Assembly (NCBI GenBank): GCA_026770585.1
Contig: MU646570.1
Span: forward strand, 373,272-395,339
Length of the DNA: 22,068 nucleotides
Direction of reading: 5' to 3'
From: Baffinella frigidus
Taxonomy: Eukaryota; Cryptophyceae; Cryptomonadales; Baffinellaceae
Part shown: positions 7,945 through 15,540 of the stretch, piece by piece
Position numbering within the stretch: the first letter of the stretch is position 1
Layout: each line of letters starts with the position of its first letter
Program-made: the position numbers and the translations under genes
The notes under the pieces: model-generated
What the model saw: only the letters and a program-made list of their open reading frames with translations
Database searches by the model: none
What the model was told of the DNA's origin: nothing

Positions 7945-8010
7945 GTGCGTTTCGAATACTCCTTTCGCTATACACCCAACGTTTTGAATACTCCTTTCGC
8001 TATACACACA
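7945..8010 (+). repeat. 32-bp tandem duplication
   Basis: CGTTT(C/T)GAATACTCCTTTCG followed by CTATACAC occurs twice, head to tail, just before a CCCTAAA-type tract. Confidence 0.7.
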
Positions 8011-8019
8011 CATTCACAA

Positions 8020-8152
8020 CACCCTAAACCATAAAACCACATTCCCAACACCCTAACCCTCAACCCTCAACCCTCAACCCTAAACCCTCAACCCTAAACC
8101 CTAAACCTCAAACCCCAAACCCCAAACCATAAACCATAAACCCTAGGCCAAA
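8020..8152 (-). repeat. CCCTCAA/CCCTAAA telomere-like tract
   Basis: C-rich 7-bp units, degenerate at both ends. The next 300 bp (8153-8450) is GC-rich with CGGGTAGTGC repeats and a CTACGGTA-GGCAG-TACCGTAG hairpin (8242-8262), then an ATTTCGACCA/TGGTCGAAAT hairpin (8423-8448). No gene is seen there. Confidence 0.75.
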
Positions 8153-8526
8153 CCCCATCAACTCCCGGGCGTCACCCTCTGGTTGCCGGGAGGTTCAGCG
8201 GATCCGGGTAGTGCATCCGGACCCGGGTAGTGCGTAGGGCGCTACGGTAGGCAGTACCGTAGGGTGCTACGGAGTACCCGTACCCGCCTTCGTACCCGGG
8301 ATTGGACGAGACGAAAAGCCCGCCACGGATTGGACGGCAGTTTGCTCGACGGCCCCTACGCTCCCAACGGGTACGTTTTGTGCCAGGACGGTAACTAAAC
8401 CACACTGTGGGCTTCGAAGGAAATTTCGACCATACATTTGGTCGAAATGTCGGTTGATTAAATGTCTTCGTACCGAGCGATTGTTAATTAGTACCAGGAA
8501 AATCCATGGACCGATCTGAGACACCC

Positions 8527-8698
8527 CCACGCAAGAGTGTAGGGCTGACCTGGGAAAACAAGCCAGTTCACACGGAATTTGTCACAACTTTCCGAAATTT
8601 TGATTTTTCTGTGGGAAGAATGTCCACTTATGAACTTAAGAAATAGTAGAATTCTACTATTTCTCCTGTGGGTCACTCTGCCCTACACTCTTGCGTGG
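8527..8698. mobile_element. MITE-like element with a perfect palindrome core
   Basis: Terminal repeats CCACGCAAGAGTGTAGGGC (one arm) and the complement CCCTACACTCTTGCGTGG. 172 bp. Near the right end is a perfect 26-bp palindrome (8639-8664) centred on GAATTC. Confidence 0.78.
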
Positions 8699-8753
8699 CC
8701 ACTGTGTGGCCGGGCAGACTCAGTACCAGGTAAAGTTCTAATTTAGTCCCGGA

Positions 8754-8881
8754 CCTGAATAGATTTGATTTCGAGAACTGTCCATCTAAAATATGTTTGG
8801 TACACACCCAGCTGTTTTAACGCCCTAAAAGTACGAAATGGCTCAAACGCTAAGGCAAATCTGAAATTAAATCTATTCAGG
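8754..8881. mobile_element. MITE-like element, CCTGAATAGATTT ends
   Basis: CCTGAATAGATTTGATTTC at the left and its imperfect complement at the right (AAATTAAATCTATTCAGG). 128 bp. The low-GC interior stands out from its surroundings. Confidence 0.7.
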
Positions 8882-8949
8882 AACGCGAAGAAATTAGCCA
8901 TCTGCCGCGGGAGTCGCAGGGCTACCCTGGACCCTACTCTGGGCGCAAA

Positions 8950-9735
8950 ACCTGAACCGTAAAACGGAAACCCGAAACCCGAAACCCGAAACCCGAAACC
9001 CGAAACCCGAAACCGTACGTTTTGAACCCCATTTTCGGGGTACAGGAGTCGCGAGTGGCCTGTGTGCAAGCCGAAAGAGTGCGGGTGCCAGGTATACTGT
9101 TTCGGGTTTCGGGTTTCGGGTTCAGGGTTTAGGGTTCAGGGTTCAGGGTACAGGGTTAAGTGTTCAGGGTATAGGATCCCCAAACCCCAAACCCAAAACC
9201 CCAAATCTCAAATCTCAAATCCCAAACCCCAAACCAAAACCCCAACCCCCCCCCCAAAAAAATAGAAACCTAAACCCTGAACATAAACTAGGTTTCCGAT
9301 TGCCATAGCTGCGGGGCCCCTCTCTGCCTGCTCTGCCGGGTGAGCTCACCACCTAAACCCCAAACCCTAAACCTCAAACCCCGAACCCCAGACCATAAGC
9401 CATAAACCTGGAACCCTAAACCCGAAACCCTGAACCCCAAACTCTGAACCCTGAACCCTAAACCTTAAACCCTAAACCCTAAAACCTAAACCCTAAACCC
9501 TGAACCCCAAACCATAACCTTAAAACCATCAACCATTAACCATAAACCATAAACCATCAACCATCAACCATCAAACAAAAACCATAAAACACAAACCATT
9601 AACCATTAACCATAAACCATAAACCCTCAACCCTGAACCTTGAACCATAAACCATAAACCATAAACAGCACACCATAAACCATAAACCATAAACCATAAA
9701 CCATAAACCCCAAACCATCAACCCTCAACCTTAAA
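8950..9735. repeat. Mixed telomere-like tracts: CCCGAAA, TTCAGGG, CCCCAAA, CCCTAAA, CCATAAA
   Basis: The strand changes at about 9100 and about 9178. About nine CCCGAAA units lie at 8968-9012, and a long CCATAAA run at 9530-9710. One unique island at 9290-9350 contains CCG-GTGAGCTCACC, where splice-like signals read on both strands, but no exon could be assigned. Confidence 0.8.
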
Positions 9736-9843
9736 CCCTAAACACTGCGCAGCAGCAAAGGCACGGCCGTGGGCTATGGATCGGGGAATGCAATGGTGAT
9801 GAAGACACTTTCTCTTACTTGGTGCGAAAAAACTAGGGAACGT

Positions 9844-9895
9844 GCAAAAAGTAAACCGGTTTATTTTTGCAAAAGTAATCCGATTTACTTTTGCA
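9844..9895. other. Two tandem palindromes (GCAAAAGTAA type)
   Basis: GCAAAAAGTAAACCGG... and GCAAAAGTAATCCG..., each about 27 bp and each nearly self-complementary, lie head to tail and share a GC. Probably a decayed foldback element. Confidence 0.6.
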
Positions 9896-9979
9896 AAACG
9901 GTGGACGCGGGGACCTGCGGCGGCTTCTCGGGCCATAGGTTTAGGGTTTAGGGTTTAGGGTTTAGATTTTTAGGGTTTA

Positions 9980-10096
9980 CAGGGGTACCTCGCTCATAAG
10001 AAACTGCGCCCCCCTAGGTCCCTACAGTAGGCCTATACCCAGGGCCCTATGGTGGTCCTATGGGGGGGGCTGTTTCTTATGAGCGAGGTACCCCTG
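9980..10096. mobile_element. CAGGGGTACC MITE, copy 1 (117 bp, TA target duplication)
   Basis: Ends CAGGGGTACCTCGCTCATAA and its complement, flanked by TA on both sides (9978-9979 and 10097-10098). The core is GTAGGCCTAT.CC.AGGGCCC.ATGGTGGTCCTA and a G-run. The TA duplication suggests mobilisation by a Tc1/mariner-like transposase encoded elsewhere. Confidence 0.88.
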
Positions 10097-10242
10097 TAGG
10101 GTTTAGGGTCCTGGTTCTCGTGCGGGCCGCCCTCGGGGGCCCGACTCGTGCTGTTCTTTTCCCGGAGAGGGGGGCGTTCGCGCCCCGGTCTCGTTGCGAC
10201 ACACCAAACTGTAGAGAGCCCGCGACCTCTCTCGAGGTCCTG

Positions 10243-10359
10243 CAGGGGTACCTTGCTCATACTAAACCGCCTCCCCCTAGGACCCTACAGTAGGCCTATG
10301 CCTAGGGCCCCACGGTGGTCCTAGGGGGGGGGCAGTTTCTTATGAGCGAGGTACCCCTG
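10243..10359. mobile_element. CAGGGGTACC MITE, copy 2, nested in a dispersed repeat
   Basis: 117 bp with the same ends. Right flank TA; left flank mutated to TG. The flanks (10205-10242 and 10362-10430) are the two halves of one GGCGGCCGTG-family repeat, so this MITE moved in after that family spread. Confidence 0.85.
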
Positions 10360-10364
10360 TATCC

Positions 10365-10700
10365 AAACATAGCCGTGGTGGGGTGGCCTACATGGAGGCC
10401 GTGTTGGTGTTAATACAGCTCTCTCTTACGAGGCCCGAGGGGAGCCCCCCCCACGCCGTAACCCCAACACTATAGCCCACGAGCAGAGACCTTCATTACT
10501 GGGGGGAAGAAAGGGGCTCGCCCGGACCTGCATGGGTGGGGCCCGTAGATTGTTTCCATCTCCTCAAGAGTGCGGTGGGCGTGATCTTCGATGTGAGTGT
10601 AATACAAAACACCAAATCACCACCAAAGCACCTGGCAATATGGCCGGCATGTATGCACCCCCACCGAGGCTGGGCCCACCGCCTCGGTAGACACCTTTAT
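10365..10700. repeat. GGCGGCCGTG-family dispersed repeats
   Basis: Right half of one copy at 10362-10430 (CTACATGGAGGCCGTGTTGG), and an opposite-strand copy at about 10600-10700 (CCGGCATGTATGCACCCCCA). They flank the exon candidate at 10528-10600. Confidence 0.6.
10528..10600 (-). CDS. Unassigned exon candidate (HRTLEEMETIYGPHPC)
   Basis: Open on the minus strand, ending CCATGCAG before a GTCCGG donor. The only nearby AG acceptor is at about 10580 (ATCGAAG). It contains HAHRTLEEMETIYGPHPC. It lies between two copies of the GGCGGCCGTG dispersed repeat. Weaker than the other candidates. Confidence 0.3.
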
Positions 10701-10876
10701 TGACTTTAGGGTTTAGGGTTAAACTTGTTTAGGGTTTAGGGTTCAACTTATTACGATAACTTATTACGATCAACCCCGCCGCCATGCAGTCCCCTGCGCG
10801 GAGGCTAGGGTAGGTAGGGTTCAGTAGGGTTCAGCAGGAAGGCTAGGTTTCATCAGGGACGAGACGTCATACTCAC

Positions 10877-10963
10877 GGCAGCGTCGTTGTGGTCGGGGAA
10901 GACGGAATGGAGCCACTTAGGCCAGCGGTGGAAGTCGCCCTCCTCGAGTGGCTCGACAGCCAG
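10877..10963 (-). CDS. Unassigned exon candidate (29 codons)
   Basis: An open 87-bp block between a TAG acceptor and a strong GTGAGTAT donor, reading LAVEPLEEGDFHRWPKWL then SVFPDHNDAA. The amino-acid composition is protein-like, and the block ends a 14-bp tandem repeat. It could belong to a gene between the two named ones, or to the 3' part of the capping-enzyme gene. I do not recognise the domain. Confidence 0.45.
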
Positions 10964-10972
10964 CTACATGAA

Positions 10973-11076
10973 GGGTTCAGCAGGACGGGTTCAGCAGGAC
11001 GGGTTCAGCAGGACGGGTTCAGCAGGACGGGTTCAGCAGGACGGGTTCAGCAGGACGGGTTCAGCAAGGGTTCAGC
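10973..11076 (+). repeat. 14-bp tandem array (GGGTTCAGCAGGAC)
   Basis: About seven units, immediately upstream (minus strand) of the exon candidate at 10877-10963. Because 14 is not a multiple of 3, the ORFs cycle through a 14-residue peptide; this is not a protein signal. Confidence 0.85.
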
Positions 11077-11079
11077 ACC

Positions 11080-11890
11080 ACCTACATGTACCCCCCCCCC
11101 CTTTCTACTTCAAGCTGAGAGATCTTCCTAGCCTTCTATTCAAATACTCACTACATCGCCGCGCCTCTCCCGCACCTCACCGTTCGGGAGGCGAGGCCCC
11201 AATCGCTCTCCCCTAGCCTTGTATTGACACATTCACGCTGTTACATGTACCTAGCATTGTATTGTCACACTCGCCGCGCCTCTCCCCCCCTCGCCGCACC
11301 TCTCGAGAGGTGAGCGTCGCCTCCGACCACTCTTCCTTCTGCTCACTCGCGCACCTTCCCTCCCGCCTCTTTCTCGCCACTTGCCTATCATCGTGGCCTC
11401 TGACTACAGTATCTAGTACATGCAGACATGCCCCTCGAGGCGCCCACGATGTGCCTGTGCCTTGCCACCCACCGCCGACCCTCGTGCTCTCTCTAATTCT
11501 AGCTCTTTCTCGCACAACCCTTCGCGCTCCCTCTCTCACTATAGACAGGCACACGGTCGCACATCATGCGCCCCCTCTGCCTTCTCCTTTGCCCCTTTGC
11601 TCTCGCCGCGTCCTCAGTTTCCGCAGCCGCCGCGTCCTCCCTTTCCCCCACTGTCATCATCACGAGACCGCCAGTACGCCTTGTCCGCAGCGAACCGCCC
11701 CGACTCGGGGGGCGCATGTGTCCCTCCACATCTGTCTTCCCCTTTGCACCCCTTCTCCCCTCCCTCTTTGATCCCTCCGTGTCCCATCATGCCCCCGCCG
11801 CCCCCTCCTCCCTCCCACCCGTGTCCTCCTCCTCCGCCGCCTCCTCCTCCTTTTCTGCCGCGCCCGAGAGCGCGCACGAGAGCGTAGAGA
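11080..11890 (+). other. C/T-rich region without a supported gene
   Basis: Strong pyrimidine bias on the plus strand from about 11260. Short duplications include CCTAGC(C/A)TTGTATTG-CACA at 11214 and 11251, and there is a perfect 16-bp palindrome CACCTCTCGAGAGGTG (11297-11312). Long ORFs on both strands (Ser/Pro/Ala on plus, Gly/Arg on minus) follow from base composition. The plus ORF at 11566 starts MRPLCLLLCPFALAASSVSA, which resembles a signal peptide, but nothing downstream supports it. From 11890 to 12180 I see nothing beyond a TCGA-CTGGTCAA repeat. Confidence 0.5.
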
Positions 11891-12262
11891 AGGGGTTTAG
11901 GCATGCGCGGCATGTTTGGTCGAGCGTGGAACAGAGGGGACTTGTCGACCGTGGACAGGATAGGACCTTAGTCCGGCAAAGGTCATTCCAAATCCAATCA
12001 GTTGTTTCTTATAAATGGATGTGTCGAACTGGTCAACCCCTCAAAACGATGAACGGACTGGAGAAGGTGCTGTGCCCCATTCTATTCCACAGACAACGAA
12101 CTTCCCAAAATAAATGTCCATTTTATCAAAAAAAAACGTCGAGGTCAAACTGGTCAAATCTCAAACCAGCCTAAAAAATCTTCTGACCGACACAACAGAA
12201 CGCGAGCTTCCCTCGAACTCCCCCGCCCCGCGCCATCATCCTCAACCAACCACTACTCCAAG

Positions 12263-12584
12263 ATGTTTCAGGCCCTCTGGTCGATGTCTTCGATTGAGAA
12301 CTTCCTGCTCGGCCGTGCCCCGCGGAGCAACGTCGGCAAGAAGGGCCTGGGTGGCGATCCCAAGAGAGATGAGATCTGGAACGATGGTGTGTACATGCGG
12401 CAGCTGCACCACTAGCACCAGCGTGGCAGGGAGGATGGTGCCTCCCCCAGAGGGATAGTGGACCAGAGCGCGGGCTGCGCCCTGCTCGAATGAGACAGTA
12501 TGTAAATGCACCTTTCAGACACGGGAGGTACAACTCGGGCCCCCCACTCCAGAGCAGCACACAAAACCACCCTATCTTTCTTGA
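12263..12584 (+). CDS. Small two-exon gene, copy 1 (about 63 aa, unknown function)
   Basis: Exon 1 12263-12388 encodes 42 residues starting MFQALWSMSSIENFLLG and containing KGLGGDPKRDEI. The donor is GTGTAC and the acceptor CTTTCAG. Exon 2 12519-12584 encodes TREVQLGPP and ends in TGA. Both exons are phase 0. The support is comparative: a tandem copy 400 bp away keeps the start codon, exon 1 length (42 codons), splice sites and reading frame, while the intron has diverged. There is no clear signal peptide, but the N-terminal 17 residues are hydrophobic/aromatic. I do not recognise the family. Without splicing, exon 1 runs to a TAG at 12413-12415 (50 codons). Confidence 0.55.
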
Positions 12585-12660
12585 CCCTTCCCGACACACA
12601 CGACGAGCGCCCCCCGAACGCCGCCGCCCCGCTCCATCATCCACAACCAAACACTGCTCG

Positions 12661-12919
12661 ATGCTCCAGGCCCTCTGGTCGATGTCTTCCATCGCCCACT
12701 TCTTGTTCGGCGAGCCCCAACCCATCAACGTCCGGCAGAAGGGCCTGGGCGGCGCCCCCAAGAAAGACGAGATCTATACCACACATGTATACTCCATCGT
12801 CATTCCTCCAGTGAGATTCGAACAGAGCTCTGGCTGCCCCCTCCTCAAATGAGACTGTATGTAAACGCGAACGCACCTTTCAGAATCTCGCGAGGGTACA
12901 ATTCGGGTCCCCTGCGTGA
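12661..12919 (+). CDS. Small two-exon gene, copy 2 (about 53 aa, unknown function)
   Basis: Exon 1 12661-12786 begins MLQALWSMSSIAHFLFG and contains KGLGGAPKKDEI. The donor is GTATAC and the acceptor CTTTCAG. Exon 2 12884-12919 encodes a short tail with VQFGSP, then TGA. Exon 1 differs from copy 1 mostly conservatively (N/H, L/F, D/A, R/K), as expected under protein-level selection. The preceding ~65 bp (CCCCGCYCCATCATC...) is shared with copy 1 and is probably the 5' UTR. Unspliced, the frame runs to TGA at 12850-12852 (63 residues). Confidence 0.55.
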
Positions 12920-13009
12920 GAAGCACGCTGGTCGAAGCGCGAACCCAGAGAAGAGATGCGCTGTGGAGGCGTGTGCCAGGAGATGGGGTCGTTTGCGCCC
13001 CTGTCTCCG

Positions 13010-13125
13010 CTCGTACACAACGTGTAGAGTGCACATGACATCTCTCTATGTCTGGCTGTGTCTGACACAGCCTCGGCAGGGTTGCATACATGGCGGCCGC
13101 ATGCGAATCAGTAAAGGTCTCTTTT
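13010..13125. repeat. GGCGGCCGTG-family dispersed repeat, copy
   Basis: CAACGTGTAGAGTGCACATG, then ACATCTCTCTATG, then CAGCCTCGGCAGGGTTGC and ATACATGGCGGCCGCATG. The same order of blocks is seen at 13985-14113, with a partial copy at 14235-14305. Confidence 0.65.
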
Positions 13126-13216
13126 TATTGGGTTTCTCGCGAATGCGCACACACCCCTCCCCTAGGGTGGTCCTAGGGCCCCTACGGCGTGGCGGGCTTT
13201 ATTCGCGAGTAACCCC
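13119..13216. mobile_element. Relative of the CAGGGGTACC MITE
   Basis: GGGTTTCTCGCGAAT at the left and ATTCGCGAGTAACCC at the right, with a core GGTGGTCCTAGGGCCCCTAC. It resembles the main family in layout and core but has different ends. Confidence 0.6.
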
Positions 13217-13267
13217 TGCATCAAGGCACAGTGTAGCTCTGCCTCAATCGGGTTGATCTACTATTTT

Positions 13268-13353
13268 CAAGTTGACATGCTGGGCGAGTTGTACAAATCT
13301 GTCAACTTTGGAGCGGAAAAGAGTCCAGTCTCACCGAATTGGTGAGACCAAAT
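13268..13353. repeat. Dispersed repeat with GGTCTCACC palindrome, copy 2
   Basis: Partner of 5352-5437 in the same orientation. The left palindrome arm has one change (CAGTCTCACC). The next stretch, 13354-13660, contains TAAAGTTGAC-C-ACCCCCC twice (13561 and 13601) but no supported gene. Confidence 0.75.
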
Positions 13354-13668
13354 CGATTCAGACAGAGCTGGGAAGTTACGGGACCGTCAACTTTTGCGAA
13401 CGCTTCATTCTTTTCGTGGCCAACCGATGCGAAACCCGCTCTAACACTCTCACGACCCCCAGCCACCTCGAGATCACAACTCTCTCTTGCGAGGACACCT
13501 AACCTAAAGATGGGCCCGCCTCGGGCCTCCATCCTCACACCACTTAACGTTCGCGTCCAGTAAAGTTGACCTACCCCCCCATGTGGTGGTCGCTTTCGGC
13601 TAAAGTTGACAACCCCCCGCATCGGTGCGGCTCATGTCACGGAACATCACCTGAGCAAGGGCCCTACT

Positions 13669-13771
13669 GGACCACTTGCCAAGAGCCAAGTGGTCCAAAT
13701 AGAGATGGTAACTTGGCCATTTCCTTCGGGTAGCCGGTCGTTTTCGACTGGCCCCTCGAAGGAAATGGCTC
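13669..13771. other. Two adjacent hairpins
   Basis: GGACCACTTG/CAAGTGGTCC (13669-13696) and GGCCATTTCCTTCGGG.../...CGAAGGAAATGGCTC (13714-13771). Probably foldback-element remnants, directly before MITE copy 3. Confidence 0.65.
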
Positions 13772-13798
13772 AAGGCGCATCCTCGATGTGGAACTGTA

Positions 13799-13915
13799 CA
13801 GGGGTACCTCGCTCATAAGAAACCGCGCCCTCCTAGGACCCTACAGTAGGGCCATGCCTAGGGCCCTATGGTGGTCCTAGGGGGGGGGGCGTTTCTTATG
13901 AGCGAGGTACCCCTG
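13799..13915. mobile_element. CAGGGGTACC MITE, copy 3
   Basis: 117 bp, flanked by TA on both sides (13797-13798 and 13916-13917). Nearly identical to copy 1. Confidence 0.88.
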
Positions 13916-13984
13916 TAGGGGCTCATCGTCGCGAGGAGGGCGGGCGACCCCAGCTTGTCGAGCGCGTGCGCAGGCGCCTGTGGC

Positions 13985-14113
13985 GACCTTGACTGACAAC
14001 ATGTAGAGGGCCCATCACGTCTCTCTAGGTCCTACTCAGAAACATTATCGGGGGGGGGGGCATACATGGCGGCCGTGTTGGTGGTAATAAAGGTCTCCCT
14101 CTCTAAGGGCTTC
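13985..14113. repeat. GGCGGCCGTG-family dispersed repeat, fullest copy
   Basis: ACAACATGTAGAGGGCCCAT through ATACATGGCGGCCGTGTTGG to GGTAATAAAGGTCTCCCTCT. The end AATAAAGGTCTC is shared by several copies. Further partial copies follow at 14235-14305 and 14325-14375. Confidence 0.65.
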
Positions 14114-14115
14114 TA

Positions 14116-14234
14116 CAGGGGTACCTCGCTCATAAGAGATCGCGCGCCCCTAGGACCCTACAGTAGGCCTATGCCGAGGGCCCGATGGTGGTCCTAGGGG
14201 GGGGGGATGCTTTCTTATGAGCGAGGTACCCCTG
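14116..14234. mobile_element. CAGGGGTACC MITE, copy 4
   Basis: 119 bp with TA on the left and TG on the right. It is inserted between two GGCGGCCGTG-family copies. Confidence 0.86.
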
Positions 14235-14402
14235 TGTACAGCCTCGGTGGGGGTGCATGCATGCAGCATGGCGACCGTGTGGTAGCAATAAAGGTTTCTC
14301 TCTATCATTGCCCCCCCCCCCCCCGCTTTGGCCTTGCCGCTGCGCCGAGTTGGTAGGAGTAAATGTCTCTCTCTATCAGTGATCCTGATCCCCTTCTCTG
14401 TT

Positions 14403-14440
<38 letters not shown>
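14403..14440 (+). repeat. (CT)n microsatellite
   Basis: About 18 CT units, with a C-run at 14309-14324 just upstream. Confidence 0.95.
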
Positions 14441-14442
<2 letters not shown>

Positions 14443-14621
14443 GTCAGTGGGCGGCGCCTCCGTTGGCCTTGGCGCCGCGCCGTCGAGCCGCAACCATCTC
14501 CGTCCGCTTTGCCTGGTTTGAAGAGACATTTTTTAGTTCCAACACGCCCGATAAATAGGGAATTAGAGCCGTTGGCCTAATTTCTAAAGCGAAAGCTACC
14601 ATCGGAGCACGTCCCGCACGT

Positions 14622-14720
14622 CCTTTAAGTGGTCAGTAGGCTCATACACCCTACCGTAGGGCCCTAGGACCTGCCTAGGACCTTTTTGGGGTCAATTTTG
14701 ACCCCATGGCCACTTAAGGG
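14622..14720. mobile_element. MITE-like element, CCTTTAAGTGG ends
   Basis: CCTTTAAGTGGTCA at the left and TGGCCACTTAAGGG at the right, 99 bp. Core CCGTAGGGCCCTAGGACC and an inner hairpin GGGGTCAA/TTGACCCC. The core resembles the CAGGGGTACC family. Confidence 0.7.
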
Positions 14721-14773
14721 ATATGCATCTCCACAGGGGCTATGTCTGAGTAGGCCCTAGAGAGAGGTCATGT

Positions 14774-14964
14774 CCACTCGAGAATGCTGGAGGATCCTAT
14801 TTACATGTGGGGTTGTAAATATTTGTACCAGGATAGGGTGTTCCAACCTCGCGCCTGTGCTAATTTCGCAGAGTTACGTGACCAGTCAAGGAAAGTTACG
14901 ACACAAATGCCCACTTTTAAAAGCACATCGATCTTAAATAGGCCCCTCTAGCAATCTCGTGTAG
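14774..14964. mobile_element. CGAGAATGCT MITE, copy 1 (~190 bp)
   Basis: Terminal repeats CCACWCGAGAATGCTRGAGG. Shared interior includes GGGGTTGTAAATAT, TACCAGGATA and CCCACTTTTAAAAGCACAT. TGT flanks both sides in this copy, possibly a target duplication, but the other copies do not show it. Confidence 0.8.
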
Positions 14965-14987
14965 TGTGCCCTCTGCACGGGTTTGGG

Positions 14988-15540
14988 GTTTGGGGCTTGG
15001 GTTTAGAGTTTAGGGTTGAGGGTTTGCAGGGGCACCAGGAGACCTTCAAAGCGAGGAGGGACCGCTGAGAGTCTTGCCGCTCTGAAAGTGGCCAGGTGTA
15101 CTTTTGTATCAGTCAACCGCCACGCTGATTCGTCAACCGAGGTACGGGGGATGCCGACCTTATTAGCAACCTCCCAGTTGTCCTCCTCCGGATTCGAGAA
15201 GGACAGCCGGTACTCCACCTGGAAACAGTCACCTTTATTCACAGGTATAGCGGGAGTTTAGGGTTTATGGGTTTTGGGTTTTGGGTTTTAGATCTTGGGT
15301 TTGGGTTTTGGGTTTAGGGTTTAGGGTTCAGGAGCCGGAAACCGGCTCTGAGAGCCGGGTTTCTCTCTTTCTTTCTCTCAAGATGTATAAGTCTATTAGG
15401 GTTTAGGGCTCAGGGTTGAGGATTTAGGGTTCAGAGTTTAGGGTTTAGAGTTTAGGGTTTAGGGTTTAGGGTTTAGGATTTAGGGTTTAGGATATATGGC
15501 TTAGGGTTTAGGGATCAGGGTTTAGGGTTTAGGGTTTACC
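14988..15540 (+). repeat. TTTAGGG-type tracts around exons
   Basis: G-rich tracts at 14980-15030, 15255-15335 and 15397-15537. The 15440-15530 part is close to perfect TTTAGGG. They form the intron between the last two capping-enzyme exons and the flank below. Confidence 0.85.
15159..15218 (-). CDS. Candidate last exon seen for the capping-enzyme gene
   Basis: VEYRLSFSNPEEDNWEVANK after TTCCAG, in phase with the preceding exon. The frame stays open past a possible GTCGGC donor for about 50 further codons, so the exon end is unsure. I do not recognise the stretch. The V-E-Y-R-L string is reminiscent of tunnel-type triphosphatase strands but is too short to claim. It may be a C-terminal extension. 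Confidence 0.45.

Larger units (their letters stand above)
12185..12930 (+). repeat. ~390-bp tandem duplication carrying the small gene pair
   Basis: The block from about 12185 to 12580 is repeated from about 12590 to 12930, covering 5' flank, exon 1, intron and exon 2. Flank and coding parts are well conserved. The intron halves share 'GAGAC-GTATGTAAA-GC-CACCTTTCAG' before exon 2. Confidence 0.75.

Noticed and set aside
10887-11216. Plus ORFs with a repeated GFSRTGSAGRVQQD peptide
   Set aside because: A 14-bp DNA repeat cycles all frames through the same peptide. The supported exon is on the minus strand.
11566-12174. 202-codon plus-strand ORF starting with a signal-peptide-like stretch
   Set aside because: It lies in a strongly C/T-biased region, the body is Ser/Pro/Ala low complexity, the end runs through unrelated sequence, and there is no duplicated or conserved partner.
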